NCBI GenBank assembly: GCA_009936775.1
Contig: JAACDW010000025.1
Span: 1 to 36,129, forward strand
DNA from: Pseudomonadota bacterium
GTDB taxonomy: Bacteria; Pseudomonadota; Gammaproteobacteria; Pseudomonadales; Azotimanducaceae
DNA length: 36,129 nucleotides
Direction of reading: 5' to 3'
The translations under genes were made by a program, and so were the position numbers. Under the pieces are notes generated by a model. That model was not told where the DNA came from. It was given only the letters and a program-made list of their open reading frames with translations, and did no database searches. Below, one piece after another: positions 8,728 through 18,703 of the stretch; the stretch's first letter is position 1, and each line of letters begins with the position of its first letter.

Positions 8728-9113
8728 ATTTTCTTTACCAGCACGTCGGTAACGTTTTGACCGTTGGCCAAGATTTTTTTCTCAATATCCTGCCGGTCGA
8801 CCAGAGCGTCAGGCGTATAGGCGATTAGCACTTGGCCATTGCCCAAATCTACATCGATTTTGGTTACCGTTTTGTCGCGCTTAAAGGTTTTTTCTATGCC
8901 TCTCGCGCAGAAATCGCAGACCATGCCTAACACGCTAACGACGGCAATTTGAGCGCTGCCCAGGCCGTTTGTAAATTGGTTAAGCCGGGGCTCATCGAAC
9001 TCGACCTGTTGGCCACTGATCTGATGTTGGTGTGTTGCATGGTCGTGTTGGTCGGCGATTTCCGCGAACCCTGGCGCAGCAACAAGTAACAGTATAAGTG
9101 ATAGTTTATGCAT
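8724..9113 (-). CDS. Secreted heavy-metal-associated (HMA/MerP-like) domain protein
   Basis: Signal peptide 'MHKLSLILLLVAAPGFA'; HMA core 'VVSVLGMVCDFCARGIEKTFKRDKTVTKIDVDLGNGQVLI' with CxxC. Confidence 0.8.
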   Translation of the reverse strand: MHKLSLILLLVAAPGFAEIADQHDHATHQHQISGQQVEFDEPRLNQFTNGLGSAQIAVVSVLGMVCDFCARGIEKTFKRDKTVTKIDVDLGNGQVLIAYTPDALVDRQDIEKKILANGQNVTDVLVKKI

Positions 9114-9122
9114 ATCTTTCCT

Positions 9123-9725
9123 CTAGAAACGTCGTACTAAATGAATGTCCCACTCGGCCTTAGGGTGATAGCCGAACTCCACCAGAAAGCCGCCTTTAAA
9201 AAATTTTAATACTGGATAGACGGACCAACTGTCATAGCCCGTGTTGTTGCGAGCTTTAATCATCAGCCAGGTGTGCAGGTCCCCGTACTCACCTACGTAG
9301 GGAGCTACCCCTAACTGCAGGTACTGGTCGTCGTAGTCACCCTTGCGGGTTTTGGTGTGTTGGTAACTAAAGCCCGCAAACCAGCGACGAGTCTCCCAGT
9401 CGCCGAATATGCCATAGAAATGTTCGTCCAAACCTCGAGAACTGAGGCCCGAATGCAAATACAAATTGCGCTGTGAGTGCCGGGTGTTCTTGCGGTTCAG
9501 TAGGTAGGTAGCTCGCGCATAGGCGTGGTCGCCATCGCCTTGTTTTTCGGTAATTGCTTCGATGCCCAGCGAGTACTTAAACGTGGGCGAGTAGTGGTAG
9601 TAAACCGAGTTCTTGTATCGATCAGAAAACCCCATGAGGGTGGAGCCGCCGGAGTAGGAGATAGGTCTTGCGGCCAAAATTGGCGACAACAGACAAAGCA
9701 GGATAGTGAAAGTTTTGATACCCAT
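9123..9725 (-). CDS. Secreted beta-barrel-like hypothetical protein, first gene of the metal operon
   Basis: Start trimmed to MGIKTFTILLCLLSPILAARPISYSGG (signal peptide); alternating aromatic strands, ends in '...WDIHLVRRF' (terminal Phe). Confidence 0.65.
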   Translation of the reverse strand: MGIKTFTILLCLLSPILAARPISYSGGSTLMGFSDRYKNSVYYHYSPTFKYSLGIEAITEKQGDGDHAYARATYLLNRKNTRHSQRNLYLHSGLSSRGLDEHFYGIFGDWETRRWFAGFSYQHTKTRKGDYDDQYLQLGVAPYVGEYGDLHTWLMIKARNNTGYDSWSVYPVLKFFKGGFLVEFGYHPKAEWDIHLVRRF

Positions 9726-9734
9726 GGGGGGTAT
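9718..9734. promoter_or_regulatory. CsoR-type operator ATACCC-ATG-GGGGGTAT
   Basis: 17 bp matching the ATACCC-N3-GGGGGTAT style of CsoR-family operators; overlaps the -10 and start codon of the operon that encodes a CsoR-family regulator. Confidence 0.7.
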
Positions 9735-9760
9735 AATGGCAAGCCGGCTGTTTTTGTCAA
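9733..9760 (-). promoter_or_regulatory. Sigma70 promoter of the metal operon
   Basis: Minus strand TTGACA (9760-9755), 16-bp spacer, CATTAT (9738-9733). Confidence 0.6.
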
Positions 9761-10160
9761 TAAGTGAAACTTGCGATGCGGCGAAATTGCCTACTGGTTC
9801 GCTTTTGCGACGTAGTGGTGTCCAAGTGATCCTGTTTCGTTTGCCTCGCTCGCCGTTACCGGCTCCTGCAATAAGAGTAGGGCTCTTGTTTGGATCATCA
9901 CATGTGTGGGGGAGTCTGATGCGATGCAGATGATCTTCTTGCACGCGAGGCTGAACCAGATTCGCAGCCTATACAACCGCTCACCGTCGCTGCGGCAGGC
10001 CGACGCACAAATCACGCCGCTGTCGATTGCACCTCATCTGCTACTGAGACTTCGAGAGCGTAGCCGCTTATTATAACGTCGCCGACGAATGGTGTTTGTG
10101 GCAGCCTAAGTCGAGTTCCGTGCCACTGATGATGGAAAAAACAACTGAGGACACTACGCG

Positions 10161-12194
10161 TTGAATAAAATTTTGTTGCTTGTGCCTTGGATCATTTGCC
10201 TCGCCGTGGCCTGCGGTGGCGGTTCATCAGCTCCCACGGTGCCGCCTTTATTTGTGCCGCCTCCAGCTGGGTCTACGGGCCTATGGATAACCGGTAGCGA
10301 TGGAGATGGCTTGGTTGAGTACATTGCCAAGTTGAGTCGAGAGTCTGCCGCTAGAAACGCGTTTGGCGAACCGCTGGCGCTCGAAGCGGCGCCCGCAGCG
10401 GATGCGGTTGGTGGCACATTCTCCGGTACCTATACGTTGCAAGCCGAGGTAGATGAACACGACATTGTGAAATACGACGGCTCCACACTGGCAATTGCCC
10501 CGAGTCGCAGTGGCTGCTGCTTTGTTGTAGATACCTTCGCGCTGGAAGTTGATGAAGCCATGCAGACGCCAACTCCGTTGGAGTCGCAAATCAGGCTATT
10601 TACCACTGACGCGGTTGCCGGTAGCGCGAGACAGGCTGGCAGCATTGCCCTGCCCGAGGGCATATCGGCAGAAGGCATTTACTTAAATGACAACTCGTTG
10701 CAGGCGCTGCTGTCGACCTCTTGGTGGGGGTCTTTTGGTGAGCGGTTTACAGATCCTTTTTATTGGCGGGAGCAGACGGTAAGGCTTCAGTCCTACGATA
10801 TTACTAATCTGGATTCGCCGAGCTTGGTCAGCGAACTGCGCATTGAGGGCGGTTTGGTGGCTTCGCGCCGAGCGGGTGATGAGGTGTATCTTATTACCCG
10901 ACACACGCCAAATATTGATGGTCTTATCGCTTACCCCCAGACCGCGGCGCAAATTGCCAATAACCAAACGGCTTTGGCGGCTGTATCCGAGTCGAGTGTG
11001 CTGCCGCAAATCGTCATAGACGATGTGCCCATCACACCGTTCTCACTCGATGACTGCTACCGGGTTGACCAAGAGCACCCGCTGGCGGCCGATTTACCTG
11101 CCGATTCGGTTTTGACAACGCTGCTCACTGTGTCTGCATCGAGCGGCGAGATCCTGCGATCAGCCTGCATTTTGGAACCCGTCGGTGGCGTGTACGTGAG
11201 CAATGACAGCATCGCGTTGACCTATGTCCGTTGGGATGTCGAGTCTGCGACGACACTGGTGCATCTGCTGGATCGGCAGACATATGACTATCTTGGCTCA
11301 GAGGAGGTCCAAGGGGCGCTCTACTCAGGTGGTAACAACGACTTTCGCATCAGCGAGCACGAGGGTGTTCTGCGGCTGGTGACAACCGAGCGGACTGACA
11401 ACCCCGAGGATCAGTTTCAGCACCGCTTGTTTACGCTTCGGCCGGAAGCAGCGGCGCCCGAGCTTGAGGTATTGGGCGTGCTAGGCGATGCCCCGTCGGA
11501 GCGTATCGGTAAGGTTAACGAGGATCTTTACGGCGTCAGATTTACCGGGTCCCGGGCCTACCTCGTGACGTTCGAGCGTATCGATCCGCTCTATGTGGTC
11601 GATCTCTCCGAGCCAATGTCACCGACTATTGTGGGTGAGCTAGAGGTGCCTGGCTTTTCTGATCTGCTGCATGAGGTCAACGCTGAATTGCTGCTAGGCC
11701 TTGGCTCCAGCGAGCGTCGCTTCCCCAAGCTAGAGCTATATAATGTGTCCGATGTGAGCAACCCTGAGTCGCTCAGCTGTGTTGAGCTGGGCACCGTGCG
11801 CGCGGCCGGAGCCATGGTATTCGATGGCTGCGATGTGTTGGGGCCTGCTGAGTGGGAATGGAGCTACAGTCCAGCTCAATACAACCGCTACGCATTCACT
11901 TATTTAGCAGGTCAGGACACAGACCGTTTGACTGTGCCTTATTCGGCAGGGGGTAGAGTCGAGGGTGGTTATCAATCTGTCGACCGAGTTGCGCTGTTTG
12001 AACTTACCGATAAGACGACGCCAGCAGATGCGGCGCTAAACTTGGTTGGAGAGGTAGAACTTAACCCCGGCGCTGTAAGCGGTGACACCCGGGTAATCAT
12101 CGATACCGATGCGTTGTACGTGATTGCCCATTCGGACCTTTTGAGCGGTTTTTGGACTAACCCGGAAGCCGTTGCTCCCATCCCGGCGAATTAA
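10161..12194 (+). CDS. Lipoprotein with C-terminal beta-propeller domain (COG4880-type)
   Basis: Lipobox 'ICLAVACGGGSS'; 'EVDEHDIVKYDGSTLAI', 'LRLVTTERTD', 'RIGKVNEDLYGVRFTGSRAYLVTFERIDPLYVVDLSEPMSPTIVGELEVPGFSDLLH'. TTG start with GAGG upstream. Confidence 0.8.
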   Translation: MNKILLLVPWIICLAVACGGGSSAPTVPPLFVPPPAGSTGLWITGSDGDGLVEYIAKLSRESAARNAFGEPLALEAAPAADAVGGTFSGTYTLQAEVDEHDIVKYDGSTLAIAPSRSGCCFVVDTFALEVDEAMQTPTPLESQIRLFTTDAVAGSARQAGSIALPEGISAEGIYLNDNSLQALLSTSWWGSFGERFTDPFYWREQTVRLQSYDITNLDSPSLVSELRIEGGLVASRRAGDEVYLITRHTPNIDGLIAYPQTAAQIANNQTALAAVSESSVLPQIVIDDVPITPFSLDDCYRVDQEHPLAADLPADSVLTTLLTVSASSGEILRSACILEPVGGVYVSNDSIALTYVRWDVESATTLVHLLDRQTYDYLGSEEVQGALYSGGNNDFRISEHEGVLRLVTTERTDNPEDQFQHRLFTLRPEAAAPELEVLGVLGDAPSERIGKVNEDLYGVRFTGSRAYLVTFERIDPLYVVDLSEPMSPTIVGELEVPGFSDLLHEVNAELLLGLGSSERRFPKLELYNVSDVSNPESLSCVELGTVRAAGAMVFDGCDVLGPAEWEWSYSPAQYNRYAFTYLAGQDTDRLTVPYSAGGRVEGGYQSVDRVALFELTDKTTPADAALNLVGEVELNPGAVSGDTRVIIDTDALYVIAHSDLLSGFWTNPEAVAPIPAN

Positions 12195-12292
12195 CCTGCG
12201 ACGGTTGATGGCTTGGTGGGCAGGGCGAGTTGCAATGGTGGTGTAGTGCAATAGTCTGATGATCCATATCTGTAACAGCATGGTGCCAGCGC

Positions 12293-13027
12293 ATGGAGAA
12301 GGTGAGCCTAAAGGGATACATACGTGTGCCGCAGCATCAGTTGGCGGCAACGGAAGCCGAGCTGGAGCGTCATATCGCCCTAACTCGAGCCGAAGCAGGT
12401 TGCTTGTCATTTGCAGTCACTGCAAGCCCCCGTGATCCACTGTGTTTCGATGTGGCTGAAACCTTTGTCAGTACTGAGGCCTTCGCACTGCATCAGCAGC
12501 GCGCGCAAAGCAGTGCTTGGGGTGCCCTCACTCGGGATTTCCAGCGTCACTATGAGGTCAGTGGTTTAGATCCCGTAGCAGCCAGTAATGCCCAATACAT
12601 GCTGCAAGCCTTGAAGCTGGCCGACGCGGCAGGTGCAGCCGGTGAGGTGCCTGTCGGCGCTGTTTTAGTGCGCGATGACGAGGTGATCGGGCAGGGCTTT
12701 AACCAGCCGATTGCAGGCTGTGATCCAACAGCTCACGCGGAGATTGTCGCCTTGCGTCAGGGGGCACAGGATCAGCGCAATTACCGCCTGCCGGGCAGTG
12801 TGCTATATGTAACCATCGAACCCTGTTTGATGTGTGTTGGCGCCCTTGTGCACGCGCGCGTCGGGCGCGTGGTCTTTGGAGCACGGGAGCCGAAAGCCGG
12901 TGCGCTGTTGAGCCACTCATGGATTGATCAGCACCCCACAAATCATCGCTTCGAAGTGACCGGCGGCGTGCTCAGTGATCTGTGTGCCAGTCGCATGAGT
13001 GAGTTCTTTGCCGCCAAGCGACGTTGA
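12293..13027 (+). CDS. tadA: Fusion: N-terminal antibiotic biosynthesis monooxygenase (ABM)-like domain plus C-terminal tRNA(adenine34) deaminase
   Basis: Residues ~5-90 'GYIRVPQHQLAATEAELERHIALTRAEAGCLSF...SAWGALTRDFQRHYEV' are ABM-like. C-terminal 'YMLQALKLADAAGAAGEVPVGAVLV...DPTAHAEIVALRQG...YVTIEPCLMCVGALVHARVGRVVFGAREPKAGA' is TadA. Confidence 0.9.
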   Translation: MEKVSLKGYIRVPQHQLAATEAELERHIALTRAEAGCLSFAVTASPRDPLCFDVAETFVSTEAFALHQQRAQSSAWGALTRDFQRHYEVSGLDPVAASNAQYMLQALKLADAAGAAGEVPVGAVLVRDDEVIGQGFNQPIAGCDPTAHAEIVALRQGAQDQRNYRLPGSVLYVTIEPCLMCVGALVHARVGRVVFGAREPKAGALLSHSWIDQHPTNHRFEVTGGVLSDLCASRMSEFFAAKRR

Positions 13028-13108
13028 GCTTGCCGGCGCCCTTGCACTGACTCGTCGGCGACATTGGTTTATCATGTGGCCTTTCTCAGCTCGCTATAGG
13101 CAAGCACC

Positions 13109-16100
13109 TTGAATGTGACTCCCAACTCTGTGCCGCCCCTGCTCCTTGATGGTCCCGCGGCGTTGTCAGTTTTCTCTCTCGCCAAAATTCAGACCAACGT
13201 ACCTGAGGTGGTTTACGCCGAATTCGTTCACTTGCTTCAGTTGCAGGAAGACCTAAGCGCCGAGCAGCTGCAACAGGTGCAACAGCTGCTGCATTATGGG
13301 CCAACCCAAGAATTGCCAGCGCGGCGGGGTGTTCGCGCGCTAACTGTGCTGCCTCGTAGTGGCACCATTTCAGCTTGGTCGAGTAAGGCTACCGACATTT
13401 TTGCACGTTGCGGTTTGCGCACGGTGCTGCGGGTAGAGCGGGGAGTGCGATGGTTTGTTGCAGATGGTGCCGATTCTGCCGGTTCTGCCAATGGGGCAAG
13501 CGTGAACCAGTCCGCTTTGTATGACCGCATGACCGAAGAATGCTGGACTGACGAATCTTTTAACGACTGGTTTTACCAGGCTGAACCCAAGCCAATGGCT
13601 CACGTGGCGTTGCTGGAAGACGGCTTGCCGGCTCTGCAGGAGGCCAATTCGCGACTTGGCTTGGCCCTTTCCGATGATGAATTTGACTACCTGCATAACG
13701 CCTATGTGGCTCTTGCGCGCAATCCTACTGATGTGGAACTTATGATGTTTGCGCAGGCGAATTCTGAGCACTCTCGACATAAGATTTTTAACGCCGACTG
13801 GATCGTCGACCAACAACCGCAAAGTCGCTCCCTATTCAGTATGATTCGTAACACGCATCGCCAGATCAATGGCGAAGGGATACTCAGCGCCTATAGCGAT
13901 AACGCAGCGGTGATAGCAGGGCCCCAGGCAGATCGCTTATGGGTCGATGGCAGCTCCCAGCGTTACGAGTTTGCGCCAGAACTCGCGCACATATTGATGA
14001 AGGTCGAAACTCACAATCACCCCACCGCCATTGCGCCGTTTGCGGGTGCGGCAACCGGTGCCGGCGGTGAAATTCGAGATGAGGGGGCGGTGGGGCGTGG
14101 CTCGAAACCAAAGGCGGGACTGACTGGTTTTACGACGTCGCATCTGAACCTGCCCGAGCTACCCCAGCCCTGGGAACTGGCAACGGGAAAACCCGAACAT
14201 ATGGTATCCGCGCTGGATATCATGCTCGAAGGCCCTATTGGCGCAGCCAGCTTCAATAATGAATTCGGCCGACCTGCAATTAGCGGTTATTTCCGCACTT
14301 TTGAGTATCAGGCGTCGGCTGACGAGCCGGTGCGGGGTTACCACAAGCCGGTGATGATCGCTGGCGGTGTGGGTAGCGTGCGCGACGACCACGTGCATGC
14401 AAAAGACTTCCCGCAAGCGACAGCGCTCGTCGTGCTGGGCGGCCCCGCGATGTTGATCGGTCTGGGCGGCGGCGCTGCCTCAAGTATGGCGTCTGGCAGC
14501 AGTTCCTCTGATTTGGACTTTGCCTCAGTGCAGCGCGGCAACCCTGAAATGCAGCGGCGCTGCCAAGAAGTCATTGATCGCTGTTGTGCATTAAATGAAG
14601 ACAACCCCATTTTGCTGATCCACGACGTTGGTGCAGGTGGTTTGTCCAATGCGCTGCCAGAGCTGATTCATGACGCCCATACGGGCGGGCGCATTGAACT
14701 GCGTGACGTGCTCAGCGCGGATGCCGGTATGAGTCCGCTGGAAATTTGGTGCAATGAAGCTCAAGAGCGTTATGTGCTGGGAATAGCAGCGCAACAGCTG
14801 CAGGCATTTGAGGCTATCTGCGGTCGCGAGCGCTGCCCCTACGCAGTGGTAGGCCGCTCTGCCAGTGGCGGCCAGTTGCAGGTAACCGATGCTCACTTCG
14901 GCAACAGCCCGGTGAATTTGCCGCTGGACGTGCTGCTGGGCAATACACCTAAAATGACACGCACCTTCGATCGACAAGTAAAAGCTCTGCCTGCGCTGGC
15001 ACTGGCTGACATAGTGCTCGACCAAGCCATCGATCGCGTGCTGCATTTGCCAGCAGTAGCCAGTAAACAGTTTTTGATCACCATTGGCGATCGCAGCATA
15101 ACGGGCATGGTGGCGACCCAACCCATGATCGGGCCCTGGCAGGTGCCGGTAGCCGATGCAGCGGTCACTTTATCTGGTTACCGCACCTATGCAGGTGAGG
15201 CCTTTGCCATGGGCGAGCGCAGTCCGCTGGCGCTAATAAACCCCAGTGCTGCCGCTCGCATGGCGGTGGCCGAAGCGCTAACAAATATTGTCAGCGCAGA
15301 TATCGAATCGTTGGCACGGGTAGTGCTCTCTGCCAACTGGATGGCGGCAGCGGGCAGCAATACCGAGGAACAGGCACTGTTCGATGCGGTAGCCGCCGTC
15401 GGCGAGGAATTTTGCCCCGCCTTGGGTATCGCCATTCCCGTTGGCAAGGATTCTTTGTCCATGCAAACCCGCTGGCAGGACGAGCAAGGCGCGAAAGCCG
15501 TGGTGTCGCCGGTGACGCTTGTGGTGTCAAGTTTTGCCCCCGTAATCGATACCCGTCTGACGGTGACCCCTGAACTGCAGCTGCAACAGGACAGCGTGCT
15601 GGTGCTGCTCGATTTGGGCGCTCAGCGACTCGGTGGTAGCGCGCTAGCGCAGGTGTACGGCCAACTGGGTAACGCGGCCCCAGATGTGGAAGACCCTCAA
15701 GCTCTGAAAGCTCTGCTCAATCTTGCCATTGAGTGGAAGCGTCAGGGCAAAATTTTAGCCATGCACGACCGCTCAGATGGTGGGCTGTTGACAACCTTGC
15801 TGGAAATGGCTTTCGCCGGTCGCCTTGGGCTGAACATCGATCTGCCGAGAGATGCAGCAGTGCTGCCTACTTTGTTTAATGAAGAAATTGGCCTAGTACT
15901 GCAGATCGCGAAGACAGATTTGCCTGCCCTGCGCGCTGCCGCTCCCGCTGGGTGCAGTGTGGTGGCGCAGATTCGCAGTGACGAACAAGTCGTCATCCTA
16001 CAGGCCGGGCAGCAGCTGTACGCCGCCTCGCGTGGCGTTCTGCAGCAGCAATGGGCGCAAACCAGTTATGTGATGCAGCGTCGGCGCGATTCCACAGCAT

Positions 16101-16975
16101 GCGCTGACGAAGAGTTTGCCAGTGTTATGACGAGTCGCGACGACAATCCCGGGCTCAATGCGCGGCTCAGCTTCGATCCAAAGCAAATTCCTGCGGTCGT
16201 TGGCTTGACCTCACCGAGCATCGCGATTCTGCGCGAGCAAGGGGTCAATGGGCAGATCGAAATGGCTGCAGCTTTTAGTGCGGCGGGCTTCGACTGCGTT
16301 GACGTGCATATGACAGACCTAGTTTCCGGCTCGCGTAAGTTGACAGACTTTCAGGCCTTCGCCGCCTGTGGTGGCTTTTCCTATGGCGACGTACTTGGGG
16401 CTGGTGGTGGTTGGGCGAAAAGCGTGCTGTTCGACACAAGGCTGCGCGAACAGTTTGCCGAGTTCTTTGCCGCTGACACCCTTGCGCTGGGTATTTGCAA
16501 CGGCTGCCAAATGCTTTCCCAGCTGCGGATGCTTATCCCCGAAGCCGAGCATTGGCCGACTTTTGTGCGCAACCGCAGCGAGCAGTTTGAGGGCCGTACC
16601 GTAATGGTGCGCATAGAAGACGGGAGCAGCCCCTGGCTGGCCGATATGGCCGGCAGTGTAATGCCTGTGGCGGTAGCCCACGGCGAGGGACGCCCGGAGC
16701 TTAGTAACGCCGCCGCAGCAGCACTTGTACAGCGACAGCAGGTTGCTCTGCGTTACGTGGATGCAGGCCACAATGTGGCCGCCTTATACCCGGATAACCC
16801 CAACGGTGCCCCGGGCGGATTGGCAGGTCTTACTGCAGCACAGGGTCGGGTGCTGGCCATGATGCCTCATCCCGAGCGTGTCTACCGCAGCATTCAAAAT
16901 GTGTGGAGTGATCCGGCTTGGCAGGAAAATGGGCCTTGGCTGCGTTTGTTCCGTAACGCTCGCCGCCTGTTTTAG
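13109..16975 (+). CDS. purL: Phosphoribosylformylglycinamidine synthase
   Basis: 1288 aa; '[19 protein letters not shown]', '[40 protein letters not shown]', C-terminal glutaminase '[14 protein letters not shown]', '[10 protein letters not shown]'. Confidence 0.98.
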   Translation: MNVTPNSVPPLLLDGPAALSVFSLAKIQTNVPEVVYAEFVHLLQLQEDLSAEQLQQVQQLLHYGPTQELPARRGVRALTVLPRSGTISAWSSKATDIFARCGLRTVLRVERGVRWFVADGADSAGSANGASVNQSALYDRMTEECWTDESFNDWFYQAEPKPMAHVALLEDGLPALQEANSRLGLALSDDEFDYLHNAYVALARNPTDVELMMFAQANSEHSRHKIFNADWIVDQQPQSRSLFSMIRNTHRQINGEGILSAYSDNAAVIAGPQADRLWVDGSSQRYEFAPELAHILMKVETHNHPTAIAPFAGAATGAGGEIRDEGAVGRGSKPKAGLTGFTTSHLNLPELPQPWELATGKPEHMVSALDIMLEGPIGAASFNNEFGRPAISGYFRTFEYQASADEPVRGYHKPVMIAGGVGSVRDDHVHAKDFPQATALVVLGGPAMLIGLGGGAASSMASGSSSSDLDFASVQRGNPEMQRRCQEVIDRCCALNEDNPILLIHDVGAGGLSNALPELIHDAHTGGRIELRDVLSADAGMSPLEIWCNEAQERYVLGIAAQQLQAFEAICGRERCPYAVVGRSASGGQLQVTDAHFGNSPVNLPLDVLLGNTPKMTRTFDRQVKALPALALADIVLDQAIDRVLHLPAVASKQFLITIGDRSITGMVATQPMIGPWQVPVADAAVTLSGYRTYAGEAFAMGERSPLALINPSAAARMAVAEALTNIVSADIESLARVVLSANWMAAAGSNTEEQALFDAVAAVGEEFCPALGIAIPVGKDSLSMQTRWQDEQGAKAVVSPVTLVVSSFAPVIDTRLTVTPELQLQQDSVLVLLDLGAQRLGGSALAQVYGQLGNAAPDVEDPQALKALLNLAIEWKRQGKILAMHDRSDGGLLTTLLEMAFAGRLGLNIDLPRDAAVLPTLFNEEIGLVLQIAKTDLPALRAAAPAGCSVVAQIRSDEQVVILQAGQQLYAASRGVLQQQWAQTSYVMQRRRDSTACADEEFASVMTSRDDNPGLNARLSFDPKQIPAVVGLTSPSIAILREQGVNGQIEMAAAFSAAGFDCVDVHMTDLVSGSRKLTDFQAFAACGGFSYGDVLGAGGGWAKSVLFDTRLREQFAEFFAADTLALGICNGCQMLSQLRMLIPEAEHWPTFVRNRSEQFEGRTVMVRIEDGSSPWLADMAGSVMPVAVAHGEGRPELSNAAAAALVQRQQVALRYVDAGHNVAALYPDNPNGAPGGLAGLTAAQGRVLAMMPHPERVYRSIQNVWSDPAWQENGPWLRLFRNARRLF

Positions 16976-17413
16976 TCCGCTAACCGAGACACCGATCTCG
17001 CCCCAGGAATCTCCTTTCGTCACTCGCGGCGAGTGAGTTCGCTGACAAAATTTCGGCCACATCTAACGAATTTGCAAAAAGATGTTGCATCAAACCTAAA
17101 GCACTAATGCTGCTCGGAGTTCGAAGCACACAGCGAGGCGCGAGGATACGGTCTTTCTCTACTAGGCGGATCATTGACTTTTTTTCACAGTGTTTTTGCT
17201 ATTTGTTGCCAACGGATGCGGCGCCGAGCTGGATGGCGCAACTGAGGAATTAGCGAACGACGGTGAACGCGATGACCTACACTTCGGCGGCCCCGAAACA
17301 CAGTCACTGATTCGCCTCGATGATCAGTGGCGCGAAGCCAATGACCGCAGGGCACGGTGCAAATTAGGAAAGATATGGCTGCGTATGTCTGATAAGTAAC
17401 GCTCGCGACCGGC

Positions 17414-17959
17414 TTACGCTGAGCGGCGACGAAATTCTAAATTCTCATAATGCACCGGGAACGATTGAGCTGCTCGATCGGCAAAATAATGCTTTAGCGT
17501 GGCGTTGATGACAGGAAAAGCCAATTCATCCCACGGAATGTCCTGTTCGCGGAAGAGTGCAACGTCCAATGATTCAGAGCCGCTACTAAACGTTGGTCCA
17601 AGCAAATCGGCTTTGAAAAACATATAAACCTGAGAAATGTGTGGCAGGCTGAAAACGGTATAAAGTTTCGCGTTGGCAACCTCTGCATTGGCCTCCTCCA
17701 TGGTTGCCCGAGCGCCGCCATCTGCGGCTGTTTCGCCGTTCTCCATAAACCCCGCAGGCAGCGTCCAATAGCCGCGACGTGGTTCTATCGCCCGTTTGCA
17801 TAACAGTACCTGATCGCCCCAGATGGGCAGGGTGCCTGCAACGATCTTGGGGTTCTGGTAATGGATGGCGCCGCAGTTATTGCAAACCGCGCGCTCTCTG
17901 GTGTCGTCTTCCGGCACTTTGTAATCTACGGTTGCGCCGCAGGCGCTGCAAAATTTCAT
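17414..17959 (-). CDS. NUDIX hydrolase with N-terminal zinc ribbon
   Basis: MKFCSACG...CNNCG zinc ribbon; Nudix box '[25 protein letters not shown]'. Start trimmed from the 204-aa ORF. Confidence 0.9.
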   Translation of the reverse strand: MKFCSACGATVDYKVPEDDTRERAVCNNCGAIHYQNPKIVAGTLPIWGDQVLLCKRAIEPRRGYWTLPAGFMENGETAADGGARATMEEANAEVANAKLYTVFSLPHISQVYMFFKADLLGPTFSSGSESLDVALFREQDIPWDELAFPVINATLKHYFADRAAQSFPVHYENLEFRRRSA

Positions 17960-18127
17960 AAAGCCAGTATACCTATTTGTGACAGTGGCTGGCATCGCTT
18001 GCGCGCATTGTTGTAGTGGTTGGTGCAAGGGTTCATTACCATGGCTGAGACGCAGATGCCGGGGGACTGCGAGATTGCAAAAAGACCGCTGTTGTTGTGA
18101 ATGGGTAAACGCCGAGGAGGGCGGACA

Positions 18128-18682
18128 ATGTTGTACGAGCTAGACGGAAAAAAGGTGCGCGCAGAGGGCGATTATTGGGTGGCCGATTCCGCGGTAGTGG
18201 TTGGTAATGTGCTGCTCAAACAAGATGCCAGTGTTTGGTTTAATGCGGTCGTGCGCGGTGATAACGACTTGATCACCATCGGCGAGGGTTCCAATGTGCA
18301 AGATGGCTCTGTGCTGCACACTGACCCGGGCCATCCACTCGTGATTGGTGCGCATGTCACCATTGGGCATAAAGTCATGTTGCACGGCTGCGATATCGGA
18401 GAGGGGTCGCTTATCGGCATTAACGCGGTGGTGTTGAACGGCGCAAAGATTGGCAAAAATTGCATTGTTGGTGCCAATGCACTGATTACCGAAGGCAAGG
18501 AAATTCCGGATAACTCCATGGTCATGGGCTCCCCAGGTAAGGTGGTTAAAACACTAACCGATGAGCAGGCCATGGGTATTCGTATTGGCGCTGCCCACTA
18601 TGTGCAAAATGCCAAACGCTTCAAGGCAGGGGTGGTGCTGCAAAGCGCCGCTCAAGCGGCTGCCAGAGCGGCAGCAGATTAA
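18128..18682 (+). CDS. Gamma carbonic anhydrase family protein (left-handed beta-helix)
   Basis: '[74 protein letters not shown]'; start ATG 18128 after GAGGAGG. Confidence 0.92.
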   Translation: MLYELDGKKVRAEGDYWVADSAVVVGNVLLKQDASVWFNAVVRGDNDLITIGEGSNVQDGSVLHTDPGHPLVIGAHVTIGHKVMLHGCDIGEGSLIGINAVVLNGAKIGKNCIVGANALITEGKEIPDNSMVMGSPGKVVKTLTDEQAMGIRIGAAHYVQNAKRFKAGVVLQSAAQAAARAAAD

Positions 18683-18703
18683 GGCGTGGTGGAAGGAAAG
18701 ACT

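Noticed and set aside
9726-9944. N-terminal extension of the barrel-like ORF (273 aa)
   Set aside because: It would bury the signal peptide internally and run across the promoter and operator; start at 9725 fits better.
14591-15121. 176-aa minus-strand ORF antisense to purL
   Set aside because: Lies wholly within the strongly supported purL frame; composition looks like an antisense shadow with no recognisable domain.
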